Of a stretch of 64,000 bases of DNA, positions 33,661 to 42,937 are shown piece by piece. The position numbers and the translations under genes are program-made. The notes under the pieces are model-generated. The model saw nothing but the letters and a program-made list of their open reading frames with translations. It had not been told where the DNA came from and did no database searches. Positions within the stretch are counted from its first letter, which is position 1. Every line of letters begins with the position of its first letter. Source of the stretch: Pseudomonadota bacterium (GTDB lineage: Bacteria; Pseudomonadota; Alphaproteobacteria; SP197); the NCBI GenBank assembly GCA_039028155.1, contig JBCCIS010000011.1, positions 62,001 through 126,000 on the forward strand. Reading direction: 5' to 3'.

Positions 33661-34653
33661 TCAATCAGCCCGAAACGTTCGCCCGTGCGCGCCGACGGCG
33701 TCCGTAACGGCGGTGAACGATTCACGGCCGGAACCGTCGGGAATGACGCAGGTGGGCGCCAGGATGTGGCGGACGCCATCGCTGACCGCCAGGGCATGGT
33801 CGGCCTGCGCGCGGACCGTTTGTGCACTCACAGGAAACGCGCCTTCTTCCATGCCGGCGACAATCACCCGGTCGGTCTGTTCAAAGGCCTCACGGAAAGA
33901 CGGTTCTGAGAAACCATGATCCCAACAGATTGCCTCGACGGGATAGCTGTTACAGAGATCGAAAAACACGTGCTCACCGCACAGGTGCAGGATGATGGGC
34001 TCGGCGTTGTCCCAGGCCTCCAGGAGAGCGATGTCATAGGGCTCGCCAAAGGCCGCGTGGTCTGCCTCGCTCAACAGGGTGTGGCTGGCATATTGTGTCG
34101 CGAAGTAAAGACCATGAGCGCCGGTGTCGCGGATGGCCTTTGTGAACGCGACCATCGTGTCGGTGATGACCGCAAGCCCGTCATGCAGTGCGTCAGGTGC
34201 GTGTTTCATGTCATCGACAATACGCGCGCCTGCAAGCTTCCCGGCCAAGGTCAAAGGGCCGAACAAAGTCATGTAGACGGGCACCTCCGAACCGATGGTG
34301 TCGCATACAATCCGCAACGCCTCCAATTCCCGTCCCAGCGCACCCTTACGAACGTCGAGTGCGTCGAGGTCGTGCCAATCAAAGTCGAGATTAAGGGCGT
34401 AAGGCAGATTGTCGGTATCGACCGTCATATCCCGACTACCGGTCAGGGCTTCGACCCAATCCTCAACTGCGAACATCCCGTTGGGCGTGTGTTTGATCAG
34501 GTCCGGACGCCAGGCGCGGGCGAAGTCGACGGTGGCGTCGGCCAACGCGCGCGGCGAACCCTCTGCGCTCGGGAAGTGCTGCCACAGCGCGAAGGCAGGG
34601 CGATCGGGCTTGTCGCCCGCCAGCACGGAACGAATTCGTTGGTGAGCATCCAT
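33661..34653 (-). CDS. Uroporphyrinogen decarboxylase-like protein
   Basis: A 330-residue protein of the UROD/MtaA/CmuA superfamily (TIM barrel). It has RSVLAGDKPDRPAFALWQHF at the start, FGPLTLAGKLAGA in the middle and LHLCGEHVFFDL followed by ICWDHGFSE near the C-terminus. The RQAGRY motif of true HemE is missing, so tetrapyrrole decarboxylation is unlikely; a methyltransferase-type or other activity is more probable. The LHLCGE cysteine/histidine could bind zinc, as in MtaA-like proteins. The start is the ATG before DAHQRIRSV; the open frame extends 50 codons further with no family similarity. It diverges from the M20 peptidase gene. Confidence 0.78.
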   Translation of the reverse strand: MDAHQRIRSVLAGDKPDRPAFALWQHFPSAEGSPRALADATVDFARAWRPDLIKHTPNGMFAVEDWVEALTGSRDMTVDTDNLPYALNLDFDWHDLDALDVRKGALGRELEALRIVCDTIGSEVPVYMTLFGPLTLAGKLAGARIVDDMKHAPDALHDGLAVITDTMVAFTKAIRDTGAHGLYFATQYASHTLLSEADHAAFGEPYDIALLEAWDNAEPIILHLCGEHVFFDLCNSYPVEAICWDHGFSEPSFREAFEQTDRVIVAGMEEGAFPVSAQTVRAQADHALAVSDGVRHILAPTCVIPDGSGRESFTAVTDAVGAHGRTFRAD

Positions 34654-34775
34654 CGGAACATCCGGTTTTTCGAGGCCGCCCAAGTCTAAACAGAAAACGG
34701 CCGACGTGCGGAAGCCTTCTTCACGTAGGCGAGGGACGCCTCTAAGCTCCTCGCGAACGCATGACCGGGGGAAAC

Positions 34776-36050
34776 ATGGTCGAAAAGAAAGAGGCAGAGG
34801 CAATTGCCGCTGCGGTCGAGCACGGGTTCGACGAACAAGTGCGCTTTACCCAGGATCTCGTCCGCTTTCCCTCGCTCAGAGGTCAGGAGGCGACCGCACA
34901 GGATTTTCTGGCGCGCGAACTCGGTGCTCGCGGATTCGCCGTCGATCGCTGGAAGATCGACGTTGCCGACATTCAGGACATGCCGGGCTATTCGCCGAAG
35001 CTGGACGGTTACCAAGACGCTTATGTGACGGTCGGCGGCTTGCGGTCATCGAATCCGCAAGGCCGCTCCCTGGTCATCAACGGACATATCGACGTGGTGC
35101 CGGAAGGCCCGCACGAGATGTGGCAGACACCGCCCTTCGACCCCGTCATCAAGGACGGCTGGATGCATGGACGCGGCGCCGGCGACATGAAGTCGGGTTG
35201 GGTATGCGGGCTGTTCGCCCTGGAAGCCCTGAAACGCGCCGGATTCAAACCGGCAGCCGACGTCTTCATCGAGGCCGTGATCGAGGAAGAATCCACCGGC
35301 AACGGCGCGCTTTCCTGCCTGCAGCGCGGTTACCGCGGCGACGCCGCCTTGATTCCCGAACCCATGGGCGACGCCCTGATGCGCGGCCAGGTCGGCGTCA
35401 TGTGGTTCCAGGTCACCGTGCGTGGCCATCCCGTCCATGTCGCCTATGCCGGCAGCGGCGCCAACGCGATCGAGGCGGCCTATCGCCTGATCGGCGAACT
35501 GCACAAGCTGGAGGACGCCTGGAACGCCAGGGGCCACGACCGCTATGGCCACATGGACCATCCACTCAACTTCAACGTCGGCAAGATCGAGGGCGGCGAC
35601 TGGGCATCCAGCGTGCCGGCCTGGTGCACCTTCCATATGCGCGCCGGCCTCTTTCCCGGCCAGGACCTGGGTCAGGCCCGCCAGGAGATCGAGACGTGCC
35701 TGAAGGACGCCGCGCGTGACGACCCGTTCCTCGCCAACAGCCCGCCGGAGATCACCTGGGACGGCTTTCAGGCCGAAGGTTTCGTTCAGGAAGAAGGCAC
35801 CGAAGTCGAGGCTATCCTGCGGTCAAGCCATCAGGCGATCTATGGTGACGACCTGCCAGAACGCATGTTGACCGGCACCACCGACGCCCGTTTCTTCGGC
35901 CTCTACGCCGACATGCCGGCGCTTGTTTATGGGCCGGTGGCCGAGAACATCCACGGCTTCGACGAGCGCGTGAACCTGGAGTCGTGCAAGCAGGTGACCA
36001 AGTCGATCGCGCTCTTCATCGCCGACTGGTGCGGGCTGGAGACGCGCTAG
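34776..36050 (+). CDS. M20-family amidohydrolase/peptidase (ArgE/DapE type)
   Basis: A 424-residue dizinc hydrolase that cleaves N-acyl amino acids or small peptides. Metal and catalytic residues: NGHIDVVPEGP (His and the Asp two residues later), GRGAGDMKSG (bridging Asp), IEEESTGNG (catalytic Glu and metal Glu), and a final His in VAENIHGFDE. The dimerisation domain sits in the middle (about 190-310). The ATG at 34776 has GGGGGAA 4 bases upstream; an earlier ATG at 34761 is less well placed. It overlaps the leftward deacetylase gene by 4 bases at the stops. It could act on peptides taken up by the family 5 binding proteins, which is speculation. Confidence 0.88.
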   Translation: MVEKKEAEAIAAAVEHGFDEQVRFTQDLVRFPSLRGQEATAQDFLARELGARGFAVDRWKIDVADIQDMPGYSPKLDGYQDAYVTVGGLRSSNPQGRSLVINGHIDVVPEGPHEMWQTPPFDPVIKDGWMHGRGAGDMKSGWVCGLFALEALKRAGFKPAADVFIEAVIEEESTGNGALSCLQRGYRGDAALIPEPMGDALMRGQVGVMWFQVTVRGHPVHVAYAGSGANAIEAAYRLIGELHKLEDAWNARGHDRYGHMDHPLNFNVGKIEGGDWASSVPAWCTFHMRAGLFPGQDLGQARQEIETCLKDAARDDPFLANSPPEITWDGFQAEGFVQEEGTEVEAILRSSHQAIYGDDLPERMLTGTTDARFFGLYADMPALVYGPVAENIHGFDERVNLESCKQVTKSIALFIADWCGLETR

Positions 36051-36994
36051 TCTCCCGTCGCGGCGGTTTTCGGCGTCGAAGGCTGCCACGTCGTCTTGTC
36101 CCACTCCGCCAGCTTGCCCGGATGGTAGGGCATCTGGTGCACGTTCGGTGTCCAGGAGCCATCGGCCGTGATCGTCGCGATGTGCGCGGCAATGTCCTTC
36201 AGCGGCGCGAACCAGCAGTTTGCGCGCGACTGCATGTATTCGATCATCTCGAACATCATCTTCGCGCGCGCCGGGCGGCCTGAGATCCAGGGGTGCCAGA
36301 CGCCGACCCATAGACCACCGTCGTCGCACACCGCATCGAACTCTGAGAGATAAAGCTCCTTGGCGCGCGCCGGTGTCGAGATCTGGTTGGTCGCGCCAAG
36401 GTCCCAGTTGTGCGAAAAGTGCGGCCAATCGTCGTGGATGATCGTCGCCGGTATCTCGATGAGGTCGCGTCCGCTCTCGCGCATGACGTAAGGCACGTCG
36501 TCGCCCATCAGCGAGGAGTCATAGAGGTACCCGGCGTCGTTCAGGAGCGACTGGGTCACCGGCGAGACGTCAAAGCTAGGCGCACGATAGCCCGTGATCT
36601 TTTGGCCGGTAATCGCCTCCAGCCCTTCATGGGCGCGCTGGAACCAATAGGCCTCGTCTTCAGGGCTCTGCAGGTTCGGGCTTTCGTGCAGGTAACCGTG
36701 GTGACCGATCTCGTGGCCGTCGCCCAGCATGCGCTCCATGGCGGCGGGATAGCGCTCGGCGACCCAGGTCGGCACGAAGAACGTCGTCTTGTGGCCGAAC
36801 TCCGACAGGATGTCGCAGATTCGCGGCACCGCGGTCTCCGGGCCGTAGCGCATCGCCGACAGACTGAACAACCGCTTGTGCGCGGTGTCCGGATGGTCGA
36901 TCTGCAGGACGGATTCCGCGTCGACGTCCCAGGTGAAGGCGACGGCGCAGGTCGCCCCGCCGGGCCAAGGAACGGGATTTCGGATCATGCGCAT
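36047..36994 (-). CDS. Polysaccharide deacetylase (NodB) family protein
   Basis: A 315-residue carbohydrate esterase family 4 protein. The NodB motifs are TWDVDAES (catalytic Asp-Asp pattern), HHGYLHE (metal His pair) and GYRAPSFDVSP. No signal peptide is present, so a cytoplasmic amidase or deformylase-like action, as in PuuE-type allantoinases, is as plausible as polysaccharide deacetylation. The ATG at 36994 follows GGAGG at 5 bases. It is preceded by the family 5 binding-protein gene on the same strand, 65 bases away, which fits a role in small-molecule catabolism. Confidence 0.84.
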   Translation of the reverse strand: MRMIRNPVPWPGGATCAVAFTWDVDAESVLQIDHPDTAHKRLFSLSAMRYGPETAVPRICDILSEFGHKTTFFVPTWVAERYPAAMERMLGDGHEIGHHGYLHESPNLQSPEDEAYWFQRAHEGLEAITGQKITGYRAPSFDVSPVTQSLLNDAGYLYDSSLMGDDVPYVMRESGRDLIEIPATIIHDDWPHFSHNWDLGATNQISTPARAKELYLSEFDAVCDDGGLWVGVWHPWISGRPARAKMMFEMIEYMQSRANCWFAPLKDIAAHIATITADGSWTPNVHQMPYHPGKLAEWDKTTWQPSTPKTAATGD

Positions 36995-37059
36995 GGAGGC
37001 CTCCTACTCGAAACGTCGGACGGTCAACAATAGTCGCCGTCATGCGCCGGCACCATGGC

Positions 37060-38610
37060 TCAGACGAGCTTGAATTGCGGCAGGGAAACCGCGCGCCCGA
37101 AGAAAAGGAACGGCTGCATCCAGGATCGGGTCAAGACGGCGCGCGCGCCATCGGTGATAAAGTGATAGGCGCCCGACTGTTCCATCAGGTCCTGCATGGC
37201 GACGTACTTGTCGCTGCGTTTGGTCGCGTCCATCTCCCTCATGGCTTCATCGTTAAGCGCACCATACTCATCGCTTGCCCAGCGCTCCCAGTTCCACACG
37301 CCAATCTGTTCGGGTGTAAACCAGACGGTCATATAGGCGGGATCGGCGGTCGTGCTGTAGCGCATCAAGGTGAGTTCAAGGTCCCGCCAGTCGTCACCTT
37401 CGGATTCCACACCCAGGTTCCAATAGACGGCGGGGTCATAGGTCCGAATGTCGGCACTGATACCGACCTCCGATAGATTGGCCTGAATGATCTCGCAGAC
37501 GGTCCGCGACGTCGTGTCGTTAAGGCAGGAGAGCGTCGTCTGAAAACCGTTGGGCACGCCGGCTTCGGCAAGCAGGTTGCGCGCTTGGTCGAGGTCGCGT
37601 CCGGTAACCATGCGCGCGTCGCGATGACCGATCTGTCCTGGTCCGATGATGCCCGTTGCCGGCCCGGCCAGGCCGCTATAGGCGCCCTGCAAAATCATAT
37701 CGATGTCCACCGCATACTGGATGGCGCGACGCACCCGTTCGTCCTGTAGATTGGGATGATCCGTGTTCATCCCGAGCCAGCTGTATCCGGAAGGCGGGGC
37801 TTCCATAAGGCGACTGTCCTCAGGGGGGTTGTCGCGATAGCGCAGGATCGAATCGACGGTCACCTCCGTGAAATCCAGTTCGCCGGCCTCGAACGCGATT
37901 TCAGCCGTCTTGTCATCAGGAATGACCAAGATTTCGAAACCGTCGAAATCGGGCTCCGGCCCCGCCCAATCCGGATTGTGTTCCAGCACGATCTTCACCG
38001 ATGGCTGCCAGTCCACCAGACGATAGGGTCCGCATTGCGCAGGAAACGAGGTCGTGAACGTGCCGCCGACATCCTCAAGAGCCCGCTTGCAGACGATGCT
38101 GCCGGCCAATGCAGGCAGCGACGTCGTAAAGAGCGGCGCGAACGGCTGCTTCATGTGAATGATGCCGGTCAGGTTGTCGACCACCTCGACGTGGTCGAGC
38201 GCCTCCCAGGTGTACTGCCAGGGTGATCCGCCGTCCGGATCGGCAATGCGCTCAAAGGAGAACTTCACATCCTCGGCACTCAGCGGTCCATAGCCGTCGG
38301 ACCATAAGATGTCGTCACGCAACACGAAGCGCACCGTGCGGTCGTCAATCGCTTCGATAGACTGGGCCGCATAGGGCTCGACCTCGGTACTGCCTTGCTC
38401 GACATAACGCACCAGGGTCATGAGGCAGGCCATCTTCAGCGTTTCCTCAACACCGCCTATGAAATCAAACGGGTCGAGGTGCAGGATGTCGTTGTCGGAG
38501 CGGATACGCGGTACGCGCCGCTGGGCCAGGGAAGGGAGAGAGAACAATGGAAGCGCGGCGGCGCCCGTAAGGCCCGCCAAGAACGGACGTCGTGGCAGTG
38601 TCGGGAACAT
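37060..38610 (-). CDS. Family 5 ABC transporter substrate-binding protein
   Basis: A 516-residue periplasmic binding protein of the peptide/opine/nickel class (SBP_bac_5). The N-terminal RRPFLAGLTGAAALPLF is an export signal, possibly Tat. The mature part shows VRFVLRDDILWSDGYGPLSAEDVKFSFER, split family text, with typical DGxPLTAEDV-like spacing. The start is the ATG before FPTLPRRP, with GGAG 9 bases upstream. No permease or ATPase gene adjoins it in the window, so it is an orphan here, followed by the NodB-type protein gene. The ligand cannot be named. Confidence 0.85.
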   Translation of the reverse strand: MFPTLPRRPFLAGLTGAAALPLFSLPSLAQRRVPRIRSDNDILHLDPFDFIGGVEETLKMACLMTLVRYVEQGSTEVEPYAAQSIEAIDDRTVRFVLRDDILWSDGYGPLSAEDVKFSFERIADPDGGSPWQYTWEALDHVEVVDNLTGIIHMKQPFAPLFTTSLPALAGSIVCKRALEDVGGTFTTSFPAQCGPYRLVDWQPSVKIVLEHNPDWAGPEPDFDGFEILVIPDDKTAEIAFEAGELDFTEVTVDSILRYRDNPPEDSRLMEAPPSGYSWLGMNTDHPNLQDERVRRAIQYAVDIDMILQGAYSGLAGPATGIIGPGQIGHRDARMVTGRDLDQARNLLAEAGVPNGFQTTLSCLNDTTSRTVCEIIQANLSEVGISADIRTYDPAVYWNLGVESEGDDWRDLELTLMRYSTTADPAYMTVWFTPEQIGVWNWERWASDEYGALNDEAMREMDATKRSDKYVAMQDLMEQSGAYHFITDGARAVLTRSWMQPFLFFGRAVSLPQFKLV

Positions 38611-38825
38611 GGGTATCGTCTCCTGTCGTCGCTGCGGAGGGGCCGCGGCCTCCTGGCACATGATCGTGACGCTCGTTCAGTAATAGGTGTTACGCGGGAC
38701 ACCGGCTTCAAGCCGGACATGCGGATGAACCGCGCAAGGTCCTCGACGTTCGGTCGTTCAGCCGCCATGGTGTTGCCATGCGGTTTTCTGGCCACCAACG
38801 CGAACCAGACGACGTGAACGAGCTG

Positions 38826-39491
38826 ATGTCTCGGCGCGCACGCGGCAGCCGCACGATCATGATGGTCTTGATCGTTGCCGCCATTGCGGTGGTGGGCCGC
38901 GAGTCCGGCTTCTTCGGTCCGACCGTCGACGGCCGGAGTTTGACGACCGTCGACCAGGCCGCCCTGGAAGAGAGGCTCGCCGCCGCAGGGCCGCTGTTGA
39001 TCGAAGGCAACAGCGAGGGCGACGTAACGATCATCGAACTCTTCGACTACCGCTGCCCCCATTGCCGGCGGATGGCGCCCGTTATCCAAGACCTCGTCGA
39101 CAGCGACCCCGGCATACGCCTCGTCCTGGTCGAATACCCGATTTTGGGGCCGGAATCCGACACCGCCGCGAAGTTCGCTGTGGCAGCGGCCAATCAAGAC
39201 GCCTACGGCCCGTTCCACCGGGCGCTCATGTACTCGACGGTCACCTGGACCGAGGCGGCCATGGTCGAACTGGCTGAAAGCCTCGGTTTGGACAGCCAAA
39301 AACTACGCGAGGACGCAAATTCGCCGGAAACCGCCGCCATACTCTCCGCCTATCGGGCTGCCGCCCGGGAGGACGGCATCGACAGCACGCCGGCCTTCAT
39401 CGTCGGCGATGCGTTGTTTATCGGCACACTCGACGAGCCGACCTTGCGCGAGCTCGTCCGTATGGCAAGGTCTGACGCGGGCGCAGATTGA
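38826..39491 (+). CDS. DsbA-family thioredoxin-fold protein, membrane-anchored
   Basis: A 221-residue protein with an N-terminal hydrophobic segment (TIMMVLIVAAIAVVG) that is either a signal or an anchor, then a DsbA/ScsC-like thioredoxin domain. The active site is FDYRCPHCRRMAP (CPHC, as in E. coli DsbA), and the cis-proline loop is STPAFIVGD. It should work in the periplasm as a thiol-disulfide oxidase or isomerase. The start is uncertain among close codons; the ATG before SRRARGS is chosen. A related gene follows 68 bases downstream; the two share the FDYRC-x-x-C and EFPILG/EYPILG patterns and look like a tandem duplication. Confidence 0.82.
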   Translation: MSRRARGSRTIMMVLIVAAIAVVGRESGFFGPTVDGRSLTTVDQAALEERLAAAGPLLIEGNSEGDVTIIELFDYRCPHCRRMAPVIQDLVDSDPGIRLVLVEYPILGPESDTAAKFAVAAANQDAYGPFHRALMYSTVTWTEAAMVELAESLGLDSQKLREDANSPETAAILSAYRAAAREDGIDSTPAFIVGDALFIGTLDEPTLRELVRMARSDAGAD

Positions 39492-39559
39492 CCTCACTCA
39501 GGGGTTATTTGACCAAAGGGGCCGAAAACGCCTAAACGGGCGGGTAAAGGAGTCGATGT

Positions 39560-40297
39560 ATGCGCCTATTCTCAACACTCTTTCTCGGCGGCCTCTTGGC
39601 ATTTTCCGCTGTGCCGGCAATCGCGGCGGAGGAATTGCCTGAGCTGAGCCGAGAGCAGGTCGAACAGATCGTGCGCGAGTATCTGGTCGAGAACCCGGAA
39701 GTCGTCATCGAAGCGCTGCAGGCCTATGAGCAGCAGATGGCGGCTAACGAGGAGGCTCAGGCCCAAGAGAACATGGCGCGCCTGGCCGATGTCATCTACG
39801 GCGACCCGGAAGCCCCGGAAACCGGCAACCCGGACGGCGATGTCGTGATCGTGGAATTCTTTGACTATCGCTGCGGCTACTGCCGGCGGGCGGCACCCGA
39901 CCTGTTCGCCACGGTTGCCGACGATCAGGGTATCCGGCTGATTTATAAGGAATTTCCAATCCTGGGCGATCCGTCCGTTGTGGCATCGCGCGCCGCGCTC
40001 GCCGCACGCAACCAGGGTCTCTATCAACCGTTTCACGAGGCCTTGATGGTCGCCGACATCGACTTTTCCGAAGCCTCGATCATGGCGCTTGCGGAAAGCG
40101 TCGGCCTCGACACCGAGCAGCTGCGCGCCGATATGGATGACCCGGCGATCGACGAGCATCTTAACAACAACTATGAGCTCGCCCGGGCGCTTGGCGTTCG
40201 CGGCACGCCCGCCTTCATCATTGGGGACGAATTGGTCCCGGGCGCGGTTGGTCGCGCGGAATTGGAGGCCCTGGTGGCCGAAGCGCGCGGCAGCTAG
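39560..40297 (+). CDS. DsbA-family periplasmic thiol oxidoreductase, ScsC/BdbD-like
   Basis: A 245-residue secreted protein. The signal peptide ends SAVPAIAAEE near residue 23. A helical N-terminal segment (about 28-70, EQVEQIVREYLVENPEVVIEAL is its theme) resembles the oligomerising arm of ScsC-type proteins. It is followed by the thioredoxin domain with FDYRCGYCRR (CGYC) and the cis-proline loop RGTPAFIIGDE. AAAGGAG lies upstream of the ATG. It is the second of two tandem DsbA-like genes and differs by the helical arm and by the active-site dipeptide (GY versus PH), which should change redox potential. Confidence 0.86.
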   Translation: MRLFSTLFLGGLLAFSAVPAIAAEELPELSREQVEQIVREYLVENPEVVIEALQAYEQQMAANEEAQAQENMARLADVIYGDPEAPETGNPDGDVVIVEFFDYRCGYCRRAAPDLFATVADDQGIRLIYKEFPILGDPSVVASRAALAARNQGLYQPFHEALMVADIDFSEASIMALAESVGLDTEQLRADMDDPAIDEHLNNNYELARALGVRGTPAFIIGDELVPGAVGRAELEALVAEARGS

Positions 40298-40322
40298 CCG
40301 CTGCAACAGATCGCGGTCCGCT

Positions 40323-41891
40323 CTAATCCGGCAACAGTGCTTCCAGGTTGGCGATAACGTCGGCTTCACCGGCCGGTTTGTCCCAGCGAATGCGTGAAAT
40401 CCTGGGGAATCGCATAGCGACGCCGGATTTGTGCCGCGTAGAGCGCTGCAGCCCCTCAAACGCGACCTCCAACACCAGTTCCTTGGCGACTTCGCGGACC
40501 GGGCCAAAGCGCTCGGTCGTGTTGTTGCGCACCCAGCGGTCGATGTCCTTCATCTCCTCGTCGGTGAAGCCGAAATAGGCCTTGCCCACAGGCACCAGAT
40601 CGCCGTCGCGCCAGACACCAAACGTGTAGTCCGAATAGAACGACGAGCGCTTGCCGTGGCCGCGTTGGGCGTACATCAAGACCGCATCGACCAGGAACGG
40701 GTCGCGTTTCCACTTGAACCACGGGCCTTTCGGCCGGCCCGGCACATAGGCGCTGTCGCCGCGCTTCAGCATCAACCCTTCGACGCCGGGCGCCAGCTCG
40801 CCCTCACGAAGCGCCGCCAGCTCGTCCCAGGCGGCAAACGGCACCTGGACCGAAAGATCCATCAGTGGCGGTTGGTTGGCGGCGAACCAAGCCTCCAGGC
40901 GCCCGCGCCGCTCGTCGAACGGAATGTCGCGAACATCCTGACTACCCTCCATCAACACGTCATAAAGTCGAACGTGAACTGGATGGCTTAATTGCATCTT
41001 TTTACTAACAGTTTTACGGTTCAGTCGTTTCTGGAGATCGCTAAAGGGCGCGACGTGGCCATCGCGCACGACAAGCAGCTCGCCGTCCAAGGTCGCATCG
41101 ATATCCAGGGCGCCGACCAGATCGGGAAACGACGCGCCGACCTCGTCTCCGGTTCTTGAATAAAGCCTGAGGCGTCCGGCTTCGCCGACGACCTGCACCC
41201 GGATGCCGTCCCACTTCCATTCGGCGCGATAATCGGCGGGATCCAGGGTCTCGAGATCCCGTTCTTCCAGGGGATGCGCCAGCATAACCGGGCGAAACGC
41301 CGCGCTCTTGGCGGGATCCGGGCGGGGACCGCGTCCCTCCAGCCAGGCGAAGAGGTCTTCGTAAGGCGGCTCGACGGCATGCCAGACCTCCTCGATCTCA
41401 TCGGGCTCACGGCCCCACTGAGAGGCGAGCGCCGTCTTGGCCAGCCGGGCCGACACGCCGACCCTCAGCGCGCCGGTGATCAGCTTGATGGTCGCCCAGC
41501 GCTCGTTCGGCCCCATCGCATCGAACAGACGCGCCAACACGCCTGGCAACTCGCTCTTGCCTGCCTGGCTCAGCGTCTCCACGAGTTCGCCGAGCGGTGG
41601 TATGCGATTGGCGCCGGGTTCCGGCGGCCAGATCAGTGCGACGGTCTCGGCGAGATCGCCGACATAATCATAGGAGAGGCCGAACAGGATGGGATCGACC
41701 CGCTCCATGACCAGGCCGCGCACGAGGCCCGCCTTGGCGTAGCGGAACTCCAGCCCGCCGGTCATGGCGGCTATGGCGTAACCGCGATCCGGGTCCGGCG
41801 CGTCCGCCACATAACGCTTGATCAGCTCCAGCTTGGCGTTGCGGCTGTGCTGGTAGGCGAGCCGGTCGAGCAGGTCTGCGAACGCCTTCAT
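40323..41891 (-). CDS. ATP-dependent DNA ligase of the Lhr-associated repair module
   Basis: A 522-residue ligase. The nucleotidyltransferase lysine motif is AEWKWDGIRVQ, with motif III LDGELLV and motif IV near VEGLMLKRGDSAY. Motif V is GPWFKWKRDPF. The OB domain follows and the protein has an N-terminal ligase domain of about 200 residues, as in the LigC/Lig family linked to exonuclease and Lhr genes. ATGA overlap with the exonuclease stop shows coupling. The module (ligase, exonuclease, Lhr helicase, phosphoesterase) is proposed to act in DNA repair. NAD-dependent LigA, used in replication, is not in the window. Confidence 0.9.
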   Translation of the reverse strand: MKAFADLLDRLAYQHSRNAKLELIKRYVADAPDPDRGYAIAAMTGGLEFRYAKAGLVRGLVMERVDPILFGLSYDYVGDLAETVALIWPPEPGANRIPPLGELVETLSQAGKSELPGVLARLFDAMGPNERWATIKLITGALRVGVSARLAKTALASQWGREPDEIEEVWHAVEPPYEDLFAWLEGRGPRPDPAKSAAFRPVMLAHPLEERDLETLDPADYRAEWKWDGIRVQVVGEAGRLRLYSRTGDEVGASFPDLVGALDIDATLDGELLVVRDGHVAPFSDLQKRLNRKTVSKKMQLSHPVHVRLYDVLMEGSQDVRDIPFDERRGRLEAWFAANQPPLMDLSVQVPFAAWDELAALREGELAPGVEGLMLKRGDSAYVPGRPKGPWFKWKRDPFLVDAVLMYAQRGHGKRSSFYSDYTFGVWRDGDLVPVGKAYFGFTDEEMKDIDRWVRNNTTERFGPVREVAKELVLEVAFEGLQRSTRHKSGVAMRFPRISRIRWDKPAGEADVIANLEALLPD

Positions 41892-42898
41892 TCGGCGTCG
41901 TCCTCATAGCCGATCAGTGCGAGCGCCTTGGCCGCGAAACCGCGCTCCGTTGCCGCATGGACGAGGGCTTCTTCCGCCCCGTGCGTGACCCAGACATGGG
42001 GTGCGCCGACATCGTCCAGTGTCGTGTTGAGTTCATCCCAATCGGCGTGGTCGGAGATGACCAGCGGCAGTTCGACGGCACGCTGGCGGGCGCGGGCACG
42101 CACCCGCATCCAGCCGGACGCGAAGACGGTGACGGGATCGGGCAGGCGGCGTGACCAGCGCTCGTTCAGCGTCGAGGGTGGCGCGACAACGATTTCGCCG
42201 GCCATCTCCTTCTTCTCGGTCTCCATCACCAGGCGCAACTCACCGAGATCGATGCCGAACCGCGTGTAGATCCGATTAATGCCCTCAAGTGCGCCGTGGA
42301 TATAGATCGGCCGGTCGAAGCCGAGTTCCCGGAGCCGAACGATGATGCGCTGCGCCTTACCCAGCGTATAGGCGCCGACAAGGTGGGCGCGCTCAGGGAA
42401 AGTCTGCCGGGATGCCAAGAGCTTGCCCAGCTCCTCGCCATCGTCGGGATGCCGGAAGACCGGCAGGCCGAAGGTCGCCTCGGTGATGAAGAGATCGCAC
42501 GGCTCGACCGCGAAACGCGCGCAGGTCGGGTCGTGGCGTCGTTTGTAGTCACCGGAGACGATAATGCGTTCGCCGTTGTACTCGAGAACCGCCTGCGCGC
42601 TGCCCAGCACATGGCCCGCCGGGATCAAACGAATGGTGACTTCGCCAACCATGACCGCTTCGCCATAGGCCAAGGCTTGGCGGCCTGGTGTGTCTTCTTC
42701 CTCGTAGCGCGCCGCCATGATCGCCAACGTCTCAGCCGTTGCCAGCACCTTGCCGTGGCCCGCCCTGGCGTGGTCGGCGTGACCGTGGGTGATGACGGCA
42801 CGATCGACCGCACGGGTCGGATCGACGTAGAAGTCGCCGGGCGCGCAATAGAGGCCGCCCGGAACGGGCCTCAGCCAAGTCGGCGCCGTACCGGCCAT
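41888..42898 (-). CDS. Ligase-associated exonuclease, metallo-beta-lactamase fold
   Basis: A 336-residue nuclease of the beta-CASP metallo-beta-lactamase group, resembling SNM1/Artemis-type enzymes. The metal motif is AVITHGHADHARAG; further ligands are in PAGHVLGSAQ and SGDYKR. A late histidine occurs in VISDHADWDEL and WVTHGAEEAL. In known modules it is a DNA exonuclease or nuclease that cooperates with the ligase. The start is the ATG at 42898 with GGGGAA 5 bases upstream. It diverges from the Lhr-type helicase gene across only 39 bases, so both halves of the module probably share one control region. Confidence 0.9.
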   Translation of the reverse strand: MAGTAPTWLRPVPGGLYCAPGDFYVDPTRAVDRAVITHGHADHARAGHGKVLATAETLAIMAARYEEEDTPGRQALAYGEAVMVGEVTIRLIPAGHVLGSAQAVLEYNGERIIVSGDYKRRHDPTCARFAVEPCDLFITEATFGLPVFRHPDDGEELGKLLASRQTFPERAHLVGAYTLGKAQRIIVRLRELGFDRPIYIHGALEGINRIYTRFGIDLGELRLVMETEKKEMAGEIVVAPPSTLNERWSRRLPDPVTVFASGWMRVRARARQRAVELPLVISDHADWDELNTTLDDVGAPHVWVTHGAEEALVHAATERGFAAKALALIGYEDDAE

Positions 42899-42937
42899 GT
42901 GTGTTCCCCTTTTGTCGCCAAACGCTATGATGCCCAT

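Noticed and set aside
33661-34653. Annotation as hemE
   Set aside because: The arginine-rich substrate motif of uroporphyrinogen decarboxylase is missing near the N-terminus.
42296-42937. Upstream extension of the Lhr helicase frame by 214 codons
   Set aside because: It runs antisense through the exonuclease gene and lacks similarity; the helicase N-terminus aligns from 42938.
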